A model generated the notes under the pieces. The model was not told the origin of the DNA, did not search any database, and saw only the letters and a program-made list of their open reading frames with translations. Shown piece by piece: positions 33,380 through 45,656 of a DNA stretch of 64,000 nucleotides. A program made the position numbers and the translations under genes. This stretch comes from Sciurus carolinensis (taxonomy: Eukaryota; Chordata; Mammalia; Rodentia; Sciuridae), in contig NC_062218.1 of the NCBI RefSeq assembly GCF_902686445.1, positions 19,831,515-19,895,514 of the forward strand, read 5' to 3'. Each line of letters starts with the position of its first letter. Position 1 is the first letter of the stretch.

Positions 33380-34230
33380 ATAGCATTTTCTTTAGTTTTT
33401 AGTCGAGTATGATGTAGGGTTTGCTGACCTGTTTCCTCTGCACCACTGATGATTGTGTATTTGCATCAGGAGACACATGACTAAATAATTAATAGTTTGG
33501 AGGCAGGTGATGAACACATATTTTATGCTGCAATACTATCTTTCTGTTACATCAAGAAGCCTGATTTCCAACTCATTCTCCATTACTAACTCTACTATTC
33601 TTGTCTTTAAAAAATAATCTCCAAGGACAAAAAAAATGAACAGATAATAACATGATGTGAAAAACAGATAATCAATATTTATACATCATCATAAACTTTC
33701 TGAAATCCTGAAGATAATAAGTCACATGCTAACTTTATCCTCTTTTTCCCCATGATCTCATAGGGTAGAACAGAGGAAATCAGTAGAAGACTGTCTTGGA
33801 GAGGAGTCTGGCAGGAACAGTCACAGTGTGCACTTGATTTGTATGTGAACCCTCTTCCCTAGGTAGTGGTTTCAGGGCTTGTTCACAGAGCATTTCATGA
33901 TAATAAAGTGAAATCACCCTGGAGGACAAAAATACCCGTGCTATTTTTTTCAGCTTATTATGATTGACATGCAATCTTGATGCTTCCTGGATGAATTTTC
34001 ACCCATCCGTTCTGCTATGATATGCAGCATCTGTTAGCATAGTTTGGGTCTGGCTGATTCCTTTTCCTTTTGCCCATGCTGAGTGGTGAGATACAGAAAC
34101 ACTGTGGCACTCAGATCATCCTGTCCTCGGATGAGACAGAGGTGAGAATGGACTACTAGTGTCTCCTCACTTCCAAGCTTTAATTAATAAACCAGAAGCT
34201 GCTTAAGGTCTTCCTTCAGGTACATAAAAA
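33380..34230. other. unique segment (CNE candidate)
   Basis: Repeat-free, moderately balanced composition. Motif-like words include TATGATTGACATGCAAT (PBX/homeobox-like TGATTGAC plus an octamer-like ATGCAAT) at about 33958-33975. Coding potential is not evident. Confidence 0.3.
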
Positions 34231-34285
34231 GATGGGGGGAAAGAAAAGAAAACAAGAATTTGTCATATTATCTTATGCCTAAGAT

Positions 34286-34355
34286 AAATAACTATTCTAT
34301 TTTTCAAGTATATTTGGGAAAAATAACTATTCTATTTTTCAAGTATATTTGGGGA
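34286..34355. repeat. 35-bp tandem duplication
   Basis: Two adjacent 35-bp units (34286-34320 and 34321-34355) containing ACTATTCTATTTTTCAAG; they differ at one position only. A recent slippage or duplication event. Confidence 0.96.
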
Positions 34356-35757
34356 AAATTATATACAATTCGGTTTTCTACCCCAAAGGAAGATTTTCAT
34401 GTAAACATAATACATCATAGACCAGGTTCAAGTTTGCAATTATAGCTTCTGGAGCAATAGTCATAATCTACTACTTCTGCAATAATATAAAATCAAATCA
34501 CTAAAAATAAATATCAGGTCAGTAAATATGGGCAGATAGCCAGGAACAAATACAACACATATGCTTGTTAATAAGTCCCAAGCCATATTTGTGGTATATG
34601 AATATATATTTGTGGTATAAAATAAAAAATACAGTGTCAGTAAATATTGGTAACTTAAAAACTCTAACCCTCCCCAAATTTATTCTATTTTTGTGCTGTA
34701 CACTGAGACTAATGAAAATATTCAAAACTGTGTTAATAAGCAATGTACCAAAACAATAAATTTAAATGAATACCTGCAGAGGTAGTATAGTTGGAACATA
34801 CTTTTATTGAATAGTCATCTAAACCATTCCAGGCTTGAAGATTTATTAGAAAGACAGGGCACTTAAGACACTCATATTCATTGCTAGACTTATCAAAATG
34901 AAAAGCTACGAAACAAAATGAGCAAAGAGAAAAGGTGCAAGGGGGAAAAATCAAAGTAAATCAAACACAATATCCAAAGATATCCTCCCTGTTAGGTCAC
35001 TTAACACATGCGTAATGTCTAACAACAAAGAATGACAACAAGCCTAAAATGTTGTGCACCAGCAAAGCTCACTGATGTTCAGCATCCAGGATTTGGGGTG
35101 GGGCTGATTGCGTAGACATCCTCTGTTCAGTGTGTTCCGAATACCAGATGGAAGCAAAGGCAGTGTCCGGCATAATTCACAATGGATAAACAAAAAGATG
35201 GGGCACAGTGACTCTTATCTATTCTGGGTGTGGAGAGAACTCTTAGAAATGCAAGTCCCCAGAATCCAGCCAGGATGAGGGTGGGAAAACAGAACAGTAC
35301 AGAACAGTCAGGCCTGTTATATTAACCCTTTTCTGAAAAGTAGCAAATATTTCATATATAATTTTTCCTAAACATTAATGTGGTTAGTGAAATTTCAATG
35401 TTGTCACCAAGTACATCATAAATCATGTGTTTTTTTTAAATATTAGGAAAAAGGACTTCAAAAACTCAAATTATTTCCAAATTATTATCAGCACATTAAA
35501 TATTCATAATATGCCATCAAGAAGGAAACATAAAAAGTCTATTGAAATTTTGACTTTTCATCATCAAAACCAGAAAGATATTATCATCAAAACACAGAAC
35601 TATTCTCTATAACTGGTAATGAAATGACAAATGCTTCCTTTCTGGCAATTCCTTATGTTATTCACCTCCATCAGTTACAAAGTTGAATTTATAAACAGGC
35701 TGATTATCTTTCTGATAATTATACTTGATAATATTTTGTTGTTTGCTTGTTTGTTTT
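34356..35757. other. unique AT-rich sequence
   Basis: No recognised gene or repeat. Confidence 0.4.
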
Positions 35758-35900
35758 GATATTAGGGATTGAACTTAACCACTAAGCCACATCCCCAGCC
35801 CTTTTTATTTTTCATTTTGAGACAGGTTATGACCTGGCTATATTGCTGAGGCTGACTTTGAACTTGAGATTGTCTTGCATGAGCCTCCAGAGCTGCTGAA
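35758..35900 (-). mobile_element. B1-dID composite SINE, B1 half partly lost
   Basis: Plus strand: TAGGGATTGAACTTAACC, CTAAGCCACATCCCCAGCCC, TTTTGAGACAGG, then GCTATATTGCTGAGGCTGAC and CTTGAACTTGAGATTGTC. The outer end of the B1 head is truncated. Confidence 0.87.
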
Positions 35901-35988
35901 TATTTTTGTTTTTTAACTCTGCATTTCAATGAATTTATTAAAATTATAAATATCATTTGTTTATTCTTTGGTAAACAAATTTACCTTT

Positions 35989-36403
35989 TGTTACTGTTTA
36001 ATTATGTCCCCCAGAAACTCATGTGTAGACAAAGCAAGAATGTTCAAAGGTGAAAAGATTTGATTATGAGAGTTGTAACCTGATTAAGTGGATTAATCCA
36101 CTGATATGGATCAACTGAGTGGTTGGTGTAAGCAGTTATGTTGTGGCTGGAGAAGGGGTTCACTGGGTTGTACCTTTTATGTTTTGAGAAGAGCTCTTTT
36201 TCCACTTCTTGATTGCCCTTTCCTGAGCTTCTGTCTTCTTCCATACCATGATGTTCTGCCTCGGCTCATGTTCAGAGCAATGGAGTCCACTGTCTATGAA
36301 CTCAGATCTCCAGAAACTGTAAGCACCAGACTAATTTTTGCTCATCTAAAATTGTTTTTGCAGAGTCTTTTGGTTATACTTGATGAAAAAACTGACTAAA
36401 ACA
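35989..36403 (+). mobile_element. MaLR solo LTR
   Basis: Starts TGTTACTGTTTAATTATGTCC and ends GACTAAAACA. It holds AGATTTGATTATGAGAG, CTGGAGAAGGGGTTCACTGGG, CATACCATGATGTTCTGCC and AGCAATGGAGTCCAC, shared with the LTRs at 45.7 and 56.0 kb. Flanking CCTTT and CCTTA may be a decayed 5-bp duplication. Confidence 0.85.
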
Positions 36404-36419
36404 CCTTATTATTATTTAA

Positions 36420-38545
36420 AAAAAACACACAAAAGTTTATTGATATATAAACTCACATATATTCATTTGATCCATTTAAGGTACATAATTAAATGTTTTT
36501 TATGTTTATAGAATTATACAACCATCAATATAACCAATTTTAGAATATTTTCATTATCCCCCAAATAATTTCATACTAATTAACAGTTATTATTCTTTTC
36601 CTGGTTTCCAAAATCCTGGTCACTGGCAACTCCTATTCCTCTTTCTGTGCTCATGATGTTGTCTTTATTGAATTGTGTGGGATTTTTCTGTTAACAAATG
36701 AAGAGTTTACATGAAGTTAATCTCAGTACTCTCAAATCTATCCCATTGATTTATATTTTTCTGTCCCCATAACAGTGGCAAAGTCTCTTGTCATTGATTT
36801 GTAAATCAAGATATATAAAACTTCCAAATTTGTCCTTTTTCAAGTGTTTTGCCTCTCACGAATATATTGTATTATCATGTGATTATTCTGCAAAGAATAA
36901 TAAAATTCTGCCAAGAAACAAAAACAATAAAGACCCAAACAAAAAGATTTTGACTGAGAGTTCATTTAAAATGGAGATAAGTTAAAGGAATATCACCATC
37001 CTATCACCTTCCAGTCCATGGACTTGGAATGCCTGCCCATAATTATGCAAATCTTTAATTTATTTCAATATTTTATAGTTTTCAGAATGTAAGTTTTTCT
37101 TTTCTTTGTTACTCCTACCTCATTCTTTTTGATACTGTTTTAATTAAATAACTTCCTAATTTGTGTTTTTGTATTGTTCATTGTTAGCATCTAGAAATTC
37201 AATAGATAATTATGTATTGTGTTTGTATTCTGACTGAACTAATTTATTACTTGTAATAATTTTATGGCAGATTCCTTAAGATTTTCTATATACAAAATAA
37301 TGTCATGAAAATACAGATAGTTCTAAATCTTGCTTTGGAAATCGACAACTTTTATTTCATTTTCTTGACTAGTTGTGCAACTTCCACTGCATATTTAAAG
37401 GTAGTTTAGAATAGTGATATTTATTTTATTCCTGATCTTGGGGTGAAAGTGTTTACTCCTTCACAGTTAAATATAACAGCATTTGCACTTTTTCAAACAT
37501 TTCCTTTGTTCCTAGTTGTTCTTTAATCATGAAGAGATGATAGATTTTGTCAAATGAATTATCTTCCATCTATTGAAATGATCATACCTTTTCTCCTTTG
37601 TTTTATTGACACTATATATTATATATCTTATTTTCAGATGTTAAAACAACCTTACATTACTTAGATAAATCCCACATGGCATTTAATATTTTTAATATTG
37701 ATGGATGTAATTAGCTTAAATTATATTGAGTACTTTGTGCCAATTTTCACTAGAAATAGTGGCTAGTAGTTTGATTTTTGTGTCAAGCATTATTTGTCTT
37801 TTTTTGGTATTTAGAATTTAATATATAATAAATATATAGAATGAGTTGAAAAATGTTTCCTTCTCTTCTAATTTTGGAAATATTATTATTAATTCTTGCT
37901 TAAATATTTGGAAGAATGAAAATGTTCAACCTCTGGCTTTGCTGACTCACTCTATTGGTTTTCAATTCTGTCACTAATTTTGTATCTAATCATTTTTATT
38001 TTATTTTATCTTCATGCTTTATGTTTCATGTTAAGGAAACAGGTGAGCAAATTACTTAGAAAGAGTTTGCTCTTCTATTTGCAGTTGCTTAGGGTAAAAG
38101 TTTAAGGTAATGACTTCATAAATTTTCTTCTTTAACATAGATATTCATGGACTGGGGTTGTAGCTCAGTGGTAGAGTGCTTGCCTATCATATGTGAGGCA
38201 CTGGGTTCTATTCTCAACATCACATATAAATAAATAAATGTCTATTGACAACTAAAGAAAAAAAATGTATTTGCAATTTAAAATTTTCTTTTATGTTTGC
38301 TTTACCTGTGTCCCATGCATTTTGGTCTTTTTCATTTTCAATTTAAACCATCTTGAACAATTTTCTAATTTCCCTTGTTTTATCTGTTAGAATCACTGTT
38401 TATTTAGGAGGACAATGTTTATTTTTTATAGTTTTGTGAATTCATCCAATTTATCTTTGATCTTGTTTTCTAATTTCATGTAATTGTGGTTAGAGAAATT
38501 AATATTAATTTATTGTCTTGTTTTATAAGTTATCCTTTCTGAAGA
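36420..38545 (-). mobile_element. old L1M, ORF2 and 3' end, antisense
   Basis: From left to right this follows the reverse complement of an old mammalian L1: 3' end words (AAAGTTTATTGATATATAAAC, ATAGAATTATACAACCATC), ORF2 words such as TCAAATGAATTATCTTCCATC and AATGATCATACC (reverse transcriptase region), TAGATAAATCCCACATGGC, AATGAGTTGAAAAATGTTTCC, and CCTGTGTCCCATGCATTTTGG in the linker. Frames are destroyed and divergence is high. An ID SINE interrupts it at 38151-38265. The exact left end is uncertain. Confidence 0.8.
38151..38265 (+). mobile_element. ID SINE inside the L1M
   Basis: ACTGGGGTTGTAGCTCAGTGG, AGAGTGCTTGCCTATC, GAGGCACTGGGTTC and an AAATAAATAAATG tail with GACAACTAAAG. It is closer to the ID consensus than its host is to L1, consistent with later insertion. 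Confidence 0.93.
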
Positions 38546-38969
38546 GAATATGGTGATGTCATTAATGGAGATCATAGTTACTCATAGGACTGAAAAAACT
38601 AGGTGAACTGAATGGTTGTTCTGATAATATCACTAGACTATGAAAATTGTTTAACAGTTGATGTAGAATTAAGTTTCCATTGCCTGAATTTACTACCAGT
38701 GGAAGCCCAGTCAATGATTCCTGATCATATAATGACCCATCCTGGCAAAGACCCCTGTGAGTCCTTTTGAGAAATGTATCACAGCCAAGCAGCAGAAAAT
38801 CAAAACATTTAATCTTTTTGAATTTAGCAGGAAATATCATACATTTATGACTAATAGGAAATAGTTGTAGTGTCTTTTGCTATAGAATGGATCTCAATTA
38901 TTCATCTGGGTTTTTATAGCACACCGTAAGCTAACTTTACAAGTGTTTCCTGTGATATGTGCTATATAT

Positions 38970-39352
38970 ATGTCTTCTCACCCTGCCATAACAAATACCA
39001 TGAAGTGTGTAGGTTCAATAAGAGAAACTCATTGACTCTCAATTTTGAAGGCTGAGAGTCTAAGGTCAAGGTTTGGCAAGGTTCTTTTTCTGTGATGCTA
39101 CTCCAGATTCCAGGTCGTCCCCTTTTTTCTGTGGGTTCCTATGCTCTCTCTTTTGTGCGTCCAATGAGAGAGGGCAAACTCCAGTGTCTCTTCCTATAAG
39201 AGCATCGGTTCCACTGGAGTAAAGTCCTATCTTTATGACTATATTTAACTTTACACTCTTTTCAAGGCCCCATTTTAAAATACACTGATGTCACATTGGA
39301 GCTTAGGCATCAACATACCAATTTGGTGAGGACATAGTTCAGGTCATAATAG
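38970..39352 (-). mobile_element. MaLR/MLT-type solo LTR
   Basis: Plus strand: ACCCTGCCATAACAAATACC, GAGTCTAAGGTCAAGG, CCTATAAGAGCATCGG, ACTCTTTTCAAGGCCCC, CATTGGAGCTTAGGCATC and CATAGTTCAGGTCATAA. In reverse this is a MaLR LTR beginning near TATTATGACCTGAAC. Confidence 0.8.
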
Positions 39353-40046
39353 TAAGAATAGATAGGGGCTGTTCTAGTCAAGTCTGGAATGTTGCTCAAT
39401 TCCAGGAAATATTAAGAATCCCAGTAAAATTGGGTGGAAGGATAGAACAGATATAGAAACAGTCAAAGAGATGAAAATTTCTGAAATTTAGTTACATTAA
39501 AATTTGATATGTAAAGTAAAACTGTTGTGAACTTTAAGTTCTTTTGTATTAAAAAGGCTCAACTGAAAATCAGTCAATGCAGAATCAGTGGGGGAAATGC
39601 TTTCCAGATTATTGGAAAATATTTATGCTATTTGGACTAAATTTGAGATTTAACTGAAAGGGAAGAGAATTGATGACAGCTGACATTTGATCCCCTAAAC
39701 AGCCCTGGTGGTGGTAGGCACTGGAATTGATCTCATTGATTAGACTGACAAACTGAAACTCCTTAGCTAATCTACAATTAAGTGAGTGGCATTGTTTGAG
39801 ATTTGGTGATTTCCTGAACTCATCTCATTTTCCACATACAAAATATTCTCTGCTGGATGACTTCTGTTATGTTTGACACAAATAATGGATGAGTCAGAGG
39901 TTTGGGGTAATTTGTGCTTTGCACTTCTTTTCTGCTTTTAAGATGCCCATGGTAACCCTATACCATGGTTACTGGTATGTAGTCATACACTTCTCATGTC
40001 AGATCCAGACAAACAGAGTATACCCAGAGTGAGAAAGATTTAAGTA
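39353..40046. other. unique sequence
   Basis: No recognised gene or repeat. Confidence 0.4.
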
Positions 40047-40196
40047 GAAAGAAAGGAGGGAAGGAAGGAAGGAGGAAGGGAGAAATAGGAAGGAAAAGGA
40101 AGGAAGGAAGGAAGGAAGGAAGGAAGGAAGGAAGGAAGGAAGGGAGGGAGGGAGGGAGGAAGGAAGAAAGGAAGGGAGGTAGGAAGGAAAAGACAA
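40047..40196. repeat. (GGAA)n polypurine microsatellite
   Basis: About 150 bp of nearly pure purine with long GGAA and GGGA runs. The opposite-strand open frames made only of S, F, L and P are products of this repeat. Confidence 0.97.
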
Positions 40197-40939
40197 GACA
40201 GGGAACATCTAACCTTAATTATGGGAAGCAAATAGGTAAAGAACAGATTTATACAACAAAGAACTAGTATTTGGAAGAAAGAAATAGGTTATAAGGCAGA
40301 ACTAAGAACATCAAAATGAAAAATAAAGCTTTTTTCATCTCAATTAAGAAGAATCTTCCCAATGTGAGAATTATTCATTAATTTCATGATCTACATCATA
40401 AAGAAAAATGTTCTTGATGTGCCATATTTTCAAGCATAGGTTAGTTGACTCTTGGCAACATTTAGAGAAAACACATAGTGGATTGGAGTTTAAGCTAATG
40501 ACCCTCAAGATTTATTTATATTAATTCTGAGTATTCCCAGTGACTCAAAGAAGGTTAACATGTTATATGAAAATGGCCATCCTATGGCCATTTATATCCC
40601 TATCTCATCATATTAATTAATTAATTACTAATTAATCTAAACATTTATTGAACACTATGTGTTGAGAGATAAAAGCAGTGGATGGTAGTTCATAAAAGAT
40701 TATTTTCTTGATTTGTTTGATTAATAGGTTACATTCAAAGGGTTATTTGCAACTAACTTGTAACTTGAAAATAATGATTTATCATCACATATTTTACTCA
40801 ATTGCTTTAAGGAGATTAACAAATGTTCTGAAGAAATATATAATAAACAAAGATAAAGTTCAGTCTAGTCATTCTCTAAAACTTCTTAAATTCTGAATAA
40901 TTGGACAGTAAATTAATATATTTTATTTCACTCCTTTAG
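40197..40939. other. unique AT-rich sequence
   Basis: No recognised gene. A short MIR-like word (ACATTTATTGAACACTATGTG) at about 40638-40660 is too small to call. Confidence 0.35.
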
Positions 40940-41052
40940 CTGGGGATTATTAAAGTTGGGGACATATATCTATTTCAATATTTCTAGCATCTAGTAAAGT
41001 GTCAGATTTTTAATCAATGCTCAATACATGTCATGTAAATTGAACTGAATTG
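40940..41052 (+). mobile_element. L2/MIR-type 3' end
   Basis: GGGGACATATATCTATTTC, TTTCTAGCATCTAGTAAAG, GTGTCAG and ATCAATGCTCAATACATG follow the L2 3' end (GGGACTGTGTCTTATTC, CCCAGCGCCTAGCACAG, GTGCCTGG, GCTCAATAAATG). Confidence 0.6.
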
Positions 41053-41320
41053 GTACATAATCTATGTTGTTTCACTTACAAATATGATTTCTTCCCACCT
41101 TGTGTCTATATTATATACAAATACAATAAAGTGCAATCAGACAATCAGGCACTGTGCACTTGAATACCAAAAATACTGCATGTCATACAACTTGTAAGAT
41201 TTAGACTGAACTATTATTAATTCCTCAGATACTAAAAATAGTTATAGGCTAAAGAAAATAATTCCTCTTCAATAACAGATAAGGACAAGAGAAATTATGT
41301 TTTATTTTACTTTTCTTTTT

Positions 41321-41458
41321 TGGTACTGGGGATTGAATCAAGGGTATGGACACTTAACTGCTGAACCAACTACCCAGTCTGGCCTCCAACTTTTGATTTT
41401 CCTGACTCAGTCTCCGGAGTTGCTGGGTTTACAGAAGTGTACCATGATGCCCAGCTGG
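41321..41458 (-). mobile_element. B1-dID composite SINE, internally deleted
   Basis: Plus strand: GGTACTGGGGATTGAATC, then ACTGCTGAACCAACTACCC, directly CTGGCCTCCAACTTTTGA and CAGTCTCCGGAGTTGCTGGG. The joining A-rich part and half of B1 are missing. Confidence 0.85.
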
Positions 41459-42318
41459 AAAGAAGAAATTTTCGTTTAATAACAAGCAAGTAGTGATTTC
41501 AATGACTTAAAAAAGAGAGAGAGAAAAATAGAAAAGAAAAGCAAAAACAAGTATATTCAGATGGAATTGCATGCATGACTTATTTCCTGTTCATTTGTAC
41601 TTGGTTGTATTGTATTTCTTGTAGTGTATGTGCATGCTAAAATCCAGATTTGGGACATAGTATACGGCATCTTTCCTGCCTTCATAACTGTCAAGTAATT
41701 TACCTGTCTTTTCCACAGAATTGTGACTGCAAGAGTGTCCCCAGTTTTCAGTTAAGTTAAATTAGAATTTCTAACTTAGACATTTGCTGAATCTTAAATA
41801 TCTTGGGATGACTTATTTGGCTGGAATATCAAGATACTATTTTAGTAAATGAACATGTTTTGGTGATTGTGAATGTTGTTCTTTTGTATTGTTCCATTTT
41901 TTAATGTTAAATAATAAAAATGAAAATATCTCATATTATGACTAAAACAAGAAACTATATTTGGAAAAATAAAAAGAAACTTCTCTTGTGAAACATGACT
42001 CAAAATAAAAATTTGATCATCACTTAATTCTCTAAATGAACTCCTGATAAGATTTCAAAAGTACCATTAAACCTCTTATTCAAGAAATCAAGGTAAAGGT
42101 ACATTGAAAGAGATCATTTTTCTTTCCTTAACCTCTATTTCATATGCAAAATAGAAATCATTTTTGGCATCTTCCTTTCCTTTCTTTCTGAGTGGCCTTT
42201 CAGTTTTTAGGACTAAGTGAATTTCTAATAGTCAGGGAGCTATGCTCTGGGCCAGAATGGCTTACATATATTTTGCACAGGATTTTAAGAAAATCAAAAT
42301 TGGTGGATTTCCCATTGG
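41459..42318. other. unique AT-rich sequence
   Basis: No recognised gene or interspersed repeat. It includes one copy (41909-41938) of a 30-bp word repeated at 43185-43214. Confidence 0.4.
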
Positions 42319-42715
42319 TGATCATGTTCATTTGATTAGGCATCTGTAATAAAATACCTCAGACAAGGTGGCTTACAAGATGAGAATTAATTTTCTTATA
42401 GCTCTGGGTGCTAGAAGTTCAAGAACAAGGTTTTGGAAGGTTGGATTTCCCCGGAGCCACTCTTACCATCATGTATTCTTCTTCCTGTGTCCTCACAGAA
42501 TTTTCTGGGTTCGTGGCATAGCAGATATTTTTGTATTTCAAAATCCTCCCACCTTTTAAGGACACCAGTCAGATTAGGTTATGGCCTACTGTAATCATAC
42601 CATGTTAACCTAATCACCTCCTTAAAGCCTGTCTCCAAGTATGGTTAAATTCAAACTCCTTGGATCTACAACTTTACACATGCTTTTCTAGGTGCAAGCA
42701 CAATCCAACCCATGA
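42319..42715 (-). mobile_element. MaLR/MLT-type solo LTR
   Basis: Plus strand: GGCATCTGTAATAAAATACC, GTGGCTTACAAGATG, AGCTCTGGGTGCTAGAAGTTC, AAGGACACCAGTCAGATTAGG, CTAATCACCTCCTTAAAG and GCACAATCCAACCCATGA. These are the reverse complement of a MaLR LTR of the MLT/MST group. Confidence 0.85.
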
Positions 42716-43731
42716 GAGTCAGCTACCATATTTATGCTGGATAAATACATTGACTTTTATTTTTATACTTTAATAAGTATAAAGTTGTATACTTTTGGAC
42801 CAGAGCTAGAGACAGTTTTCTCCAGGATTATGAAGTCTCCAGTTCAGAGCATGAACATACTGTAGACTACCCAGTAGCAACCAATTAGGGATTCAGAGAG
42901 AAGGTGTCCTTATCATTTTAGAGGCCAAGAACCAAGGGAAATATGTCAAAGAATCAAATTTTGTATCACATGCAATTTTTAGATCTTTGAGGTTATCTAC
43001 TTAATTTTATTCTATTTATGTTCTGTTACCAAAAACTAATGATGGACAGAAAATCTAAACAATTAAAATCAATTATGTGAACATGGGTTAGAATGGCATG
43101 TGTGCAAGCATTATTAGATCAAGGTTCCTGCATTTATATAAAGTTCCTAGTCACATAAAATTATTCCACAAAGGTATGTTCCAAAAATAATAAAAATGAA
43201 AATATCTCATATTACTAACTTAAGTACTAACTTAAGAAATTCAGAAGGAGAGTACAAGGTATTTTACATTTTATAATCTAATGTACTCTATTCTTATTGC
43301 TCTTTGCTTTTTTATTTTCATTTTTTAGTACCATAGGCATCCACCTAAGTATGAAACATGGCATACATTTCAATTTTCTCCCACACTAGAAAGAGATGAG
43401 TACAGTGTCAAAAGCAATAAGAAGGAAAATTACACAACATGTCCCTTATGAATATCTCTAAAAATGCCCGGTGCCTTGTAGCACGCTCTTAAGTGAAATA
43501 TAATGAGTAGGATCAGACAAGACATATGCAATCTCATGAATATGCCATTTGGGGAGGTGGAAAGCATTTCTCAGCTGAAAACAAGCGTTCACTTGACCCT
43601 ACTTGCCCTCAAGCCATAGTTCTATTTCTTCCCTGCCATTTCAGGCAGAAACCCACAGTCCCAAGCATGCAGTACACACCCCATTCCCTGTTTGTTAAAA
43701 TGAGAACAGCTTATTTTGAAAATAGAAATTA
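42716..43731. other. unique AT-rich sequence
   Basis: No recognised gene. It includes the second copy (43185-43214) of a 30-bp word and next to it a small tandem ACTAACTTAAGT repeat. Confidence 0.4.
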
Positions 43732-43862
43732 AGAAAGAAAGAAAGGATGAAAGAAAAAATAAAGAGAGAGAGAGGGAATGAGGGAGGGAGGGAGGAAGGA
43801 AGGAAAGAGAAAAGAAAGAAAGAAAGGGGAAAGAAAGAAAGAAAGAAAGGGAAAAAGAAAAA
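43732..43862. repeat. (GAAA)n/(GGGA)n polypurine microsatellite
   Basis: About 130 bp of almost pure purine. Open frames on the other strand rich in S, F and L are repeat artefacts. Confidence 0.97.
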
Positions 43863-44240
43863 ATGTATGAGTAACCTGTACACAATGAAATAAATTCAGA
43901 TAGTAGGGAAATGGATTATATGTATAAACTAAGCCATCCTTCTTCCTATTCTTCAACCGCAAGCTGAGGAAATTTTCTCCATTTCTTTTTAAAATTCTTC
44001 TGTATTTATCTAGATACATCTTAATAATATTTTATGATTCTATACACAGCATGACAAATTTGTATAAGATACATGGACTTCTCATTTTGAAATGATAAAA
44101 TTCATCACATTTCCAATAATCTTCATTTTCCTGTTTTTACCAGTGAAATATTGTTTATTACAAAATAAGTCAATATATATATGCATTTAAAATTAAGTGC
44201 ATTTATTTATTGATATTAATGAGTATTTATGTATTTTCAT

Positions 44241-45525
44241 TTTTTTTATTTTGACACATTGTACACAAATGGAGTACAACTATCCTTTCTCTGGTTATAC
44301 GTGAAGTAGAGTCATACCATTTGCATATTCATACATTTAACATAAGGTGATGTTTGTATCATTCTATTATCTTTCCTTCCCCTGCCCCTTACCCACCCCT
44401 CATTTCCATCTACACAATCCATCCTTCTTCCATTCTTCCCTTACCTCCCCCTGTACCCATTATGTATCATCAACCACTTATCAGAGAAATCATTCAGCCT
44501 TTGGTTTTTTGGGATTGGCTTATTTCACTTAACATCATATTCTCCAACTCCATCCATTTACCTGCAAATGTCATAATTTTATTCTTCTTTATGACTGAAT
44601 AATATTCCATTGTGTATATTTACCACAGTTTCTTTATTCATTTGTCTGTTGAAGGTCATCTAGGTTGGTTCCACAATCTAACTATTGTGAATTGAGTTGC
44701 TATAAACATTGATGTGACTGCATCACTGTAGTATGCTGATTTTAAGTCCTTTGGGTATAGGCCAAGAAGTGAGATAGCTGGATCAAATGGTGGTTCCATT
44801 CTAAGCTTTCTAAGGAATCTCCATACTGATTTCCAGAGTGGCTGCACCAATTTGCAACTCCACCAGCAAAATGTATGAGTGTACCATTTTCCCCACATCC
44901 TCACCAACACCTATTGTTGCTTGTATTCTTGATAATAGCCATTTTAATTGGGGTGAGATGGAATCCTAGGGTAGTTTTGATTTGCATTTCTCTTATTACT
45001 AGAGATGTTGAACATTTTTTCATATATCTGTTGATTGCTTGTAGGTCCTCTTCTTTGAAGTATCTGCTCATTTCCTTAGCCCATTTATTGATTGGGTTAT
45101 TTGTATTCTTGGTGTAAAGTTTTTTGAGTTCTTTATATATTCGGGAGATTAGTGCTCTATCTGAAGTATGAGTGGCAAAGATTTTTCCCACTCTGTAGGC
45201 TCTCTCTCTTCACATTGTTGATTGTTTCCTTTCCTGAGAAAAAGCTTTTTATTTTTGAATCTATCCCAATTATTGATTCCTGCTTTTATTTCTTGTGCTT
45301 TGGGAAGTCTGGTCCTAAGCCCATATGATGAAGATTTGGACCTACTTTTTCTTCTATTAGGTGCAGGGTCTCTAGTCTAATTCCTAGGTCCTTGATCCAT
45401 TTTGAATTGAGTTTTGTGCAGGGTGAGAGATGGGGTTTATTTTCATTTTGCTGCATATGGAATTCCGGTTTTCCCATCACTATTTGTTGAAGAGGCTATC
45501 TATTCTCCATTGTATGTTTTAGTAG
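44241..45525 (-). mobile_element. L1 3' end, 5'-truncated, older subfamily
   Basis: Poly-T at the left edge is the A-tail. The 3' UTR (about 44251-44505) has purine-rich sequence (on the L1 strand GGGGAAGG and similar) but no telomere-like array. ORF2 C-terminal sequence follows to about 45525, where similarity ends abruptly (5' truncation). Several frame breaks and many substitutions relative to the other copies indicate greater age. Confidence 0.95.
44506..45525 (-). pseudogene. L1 ORF2 C-terminal fragment
   Basis: Recognisable in pieces: [17 protein letters not shown] and [23 protein letters not shown] (44656-44910), then [20 protein letters not shown] and [18 protein letters not shown] (44901-45191), and an upstream piece (45286-45480). 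Frameshifts separate the pieces. Non-functional. Confidence 0.92.
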
Positions 45526-45656
45526 ATGTATTGAGGAAATGTGACCAATTCTTCCCCTAATCTGTATCCATGTACTTTTAATTGTGACTTTTGAAGTCCT
45601 CTTATCAAGCCATGTAATATATTCTACCAATTCTTGGGTCTGGACTTATAACTTAC

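Noticed and set aside
39999..40231. Serine/phenylalanine/leucine/proline-rich frames
   Set aside because: Translation of the GGAA microsatellite on the opposite strand. The same holds for 43622-44019.
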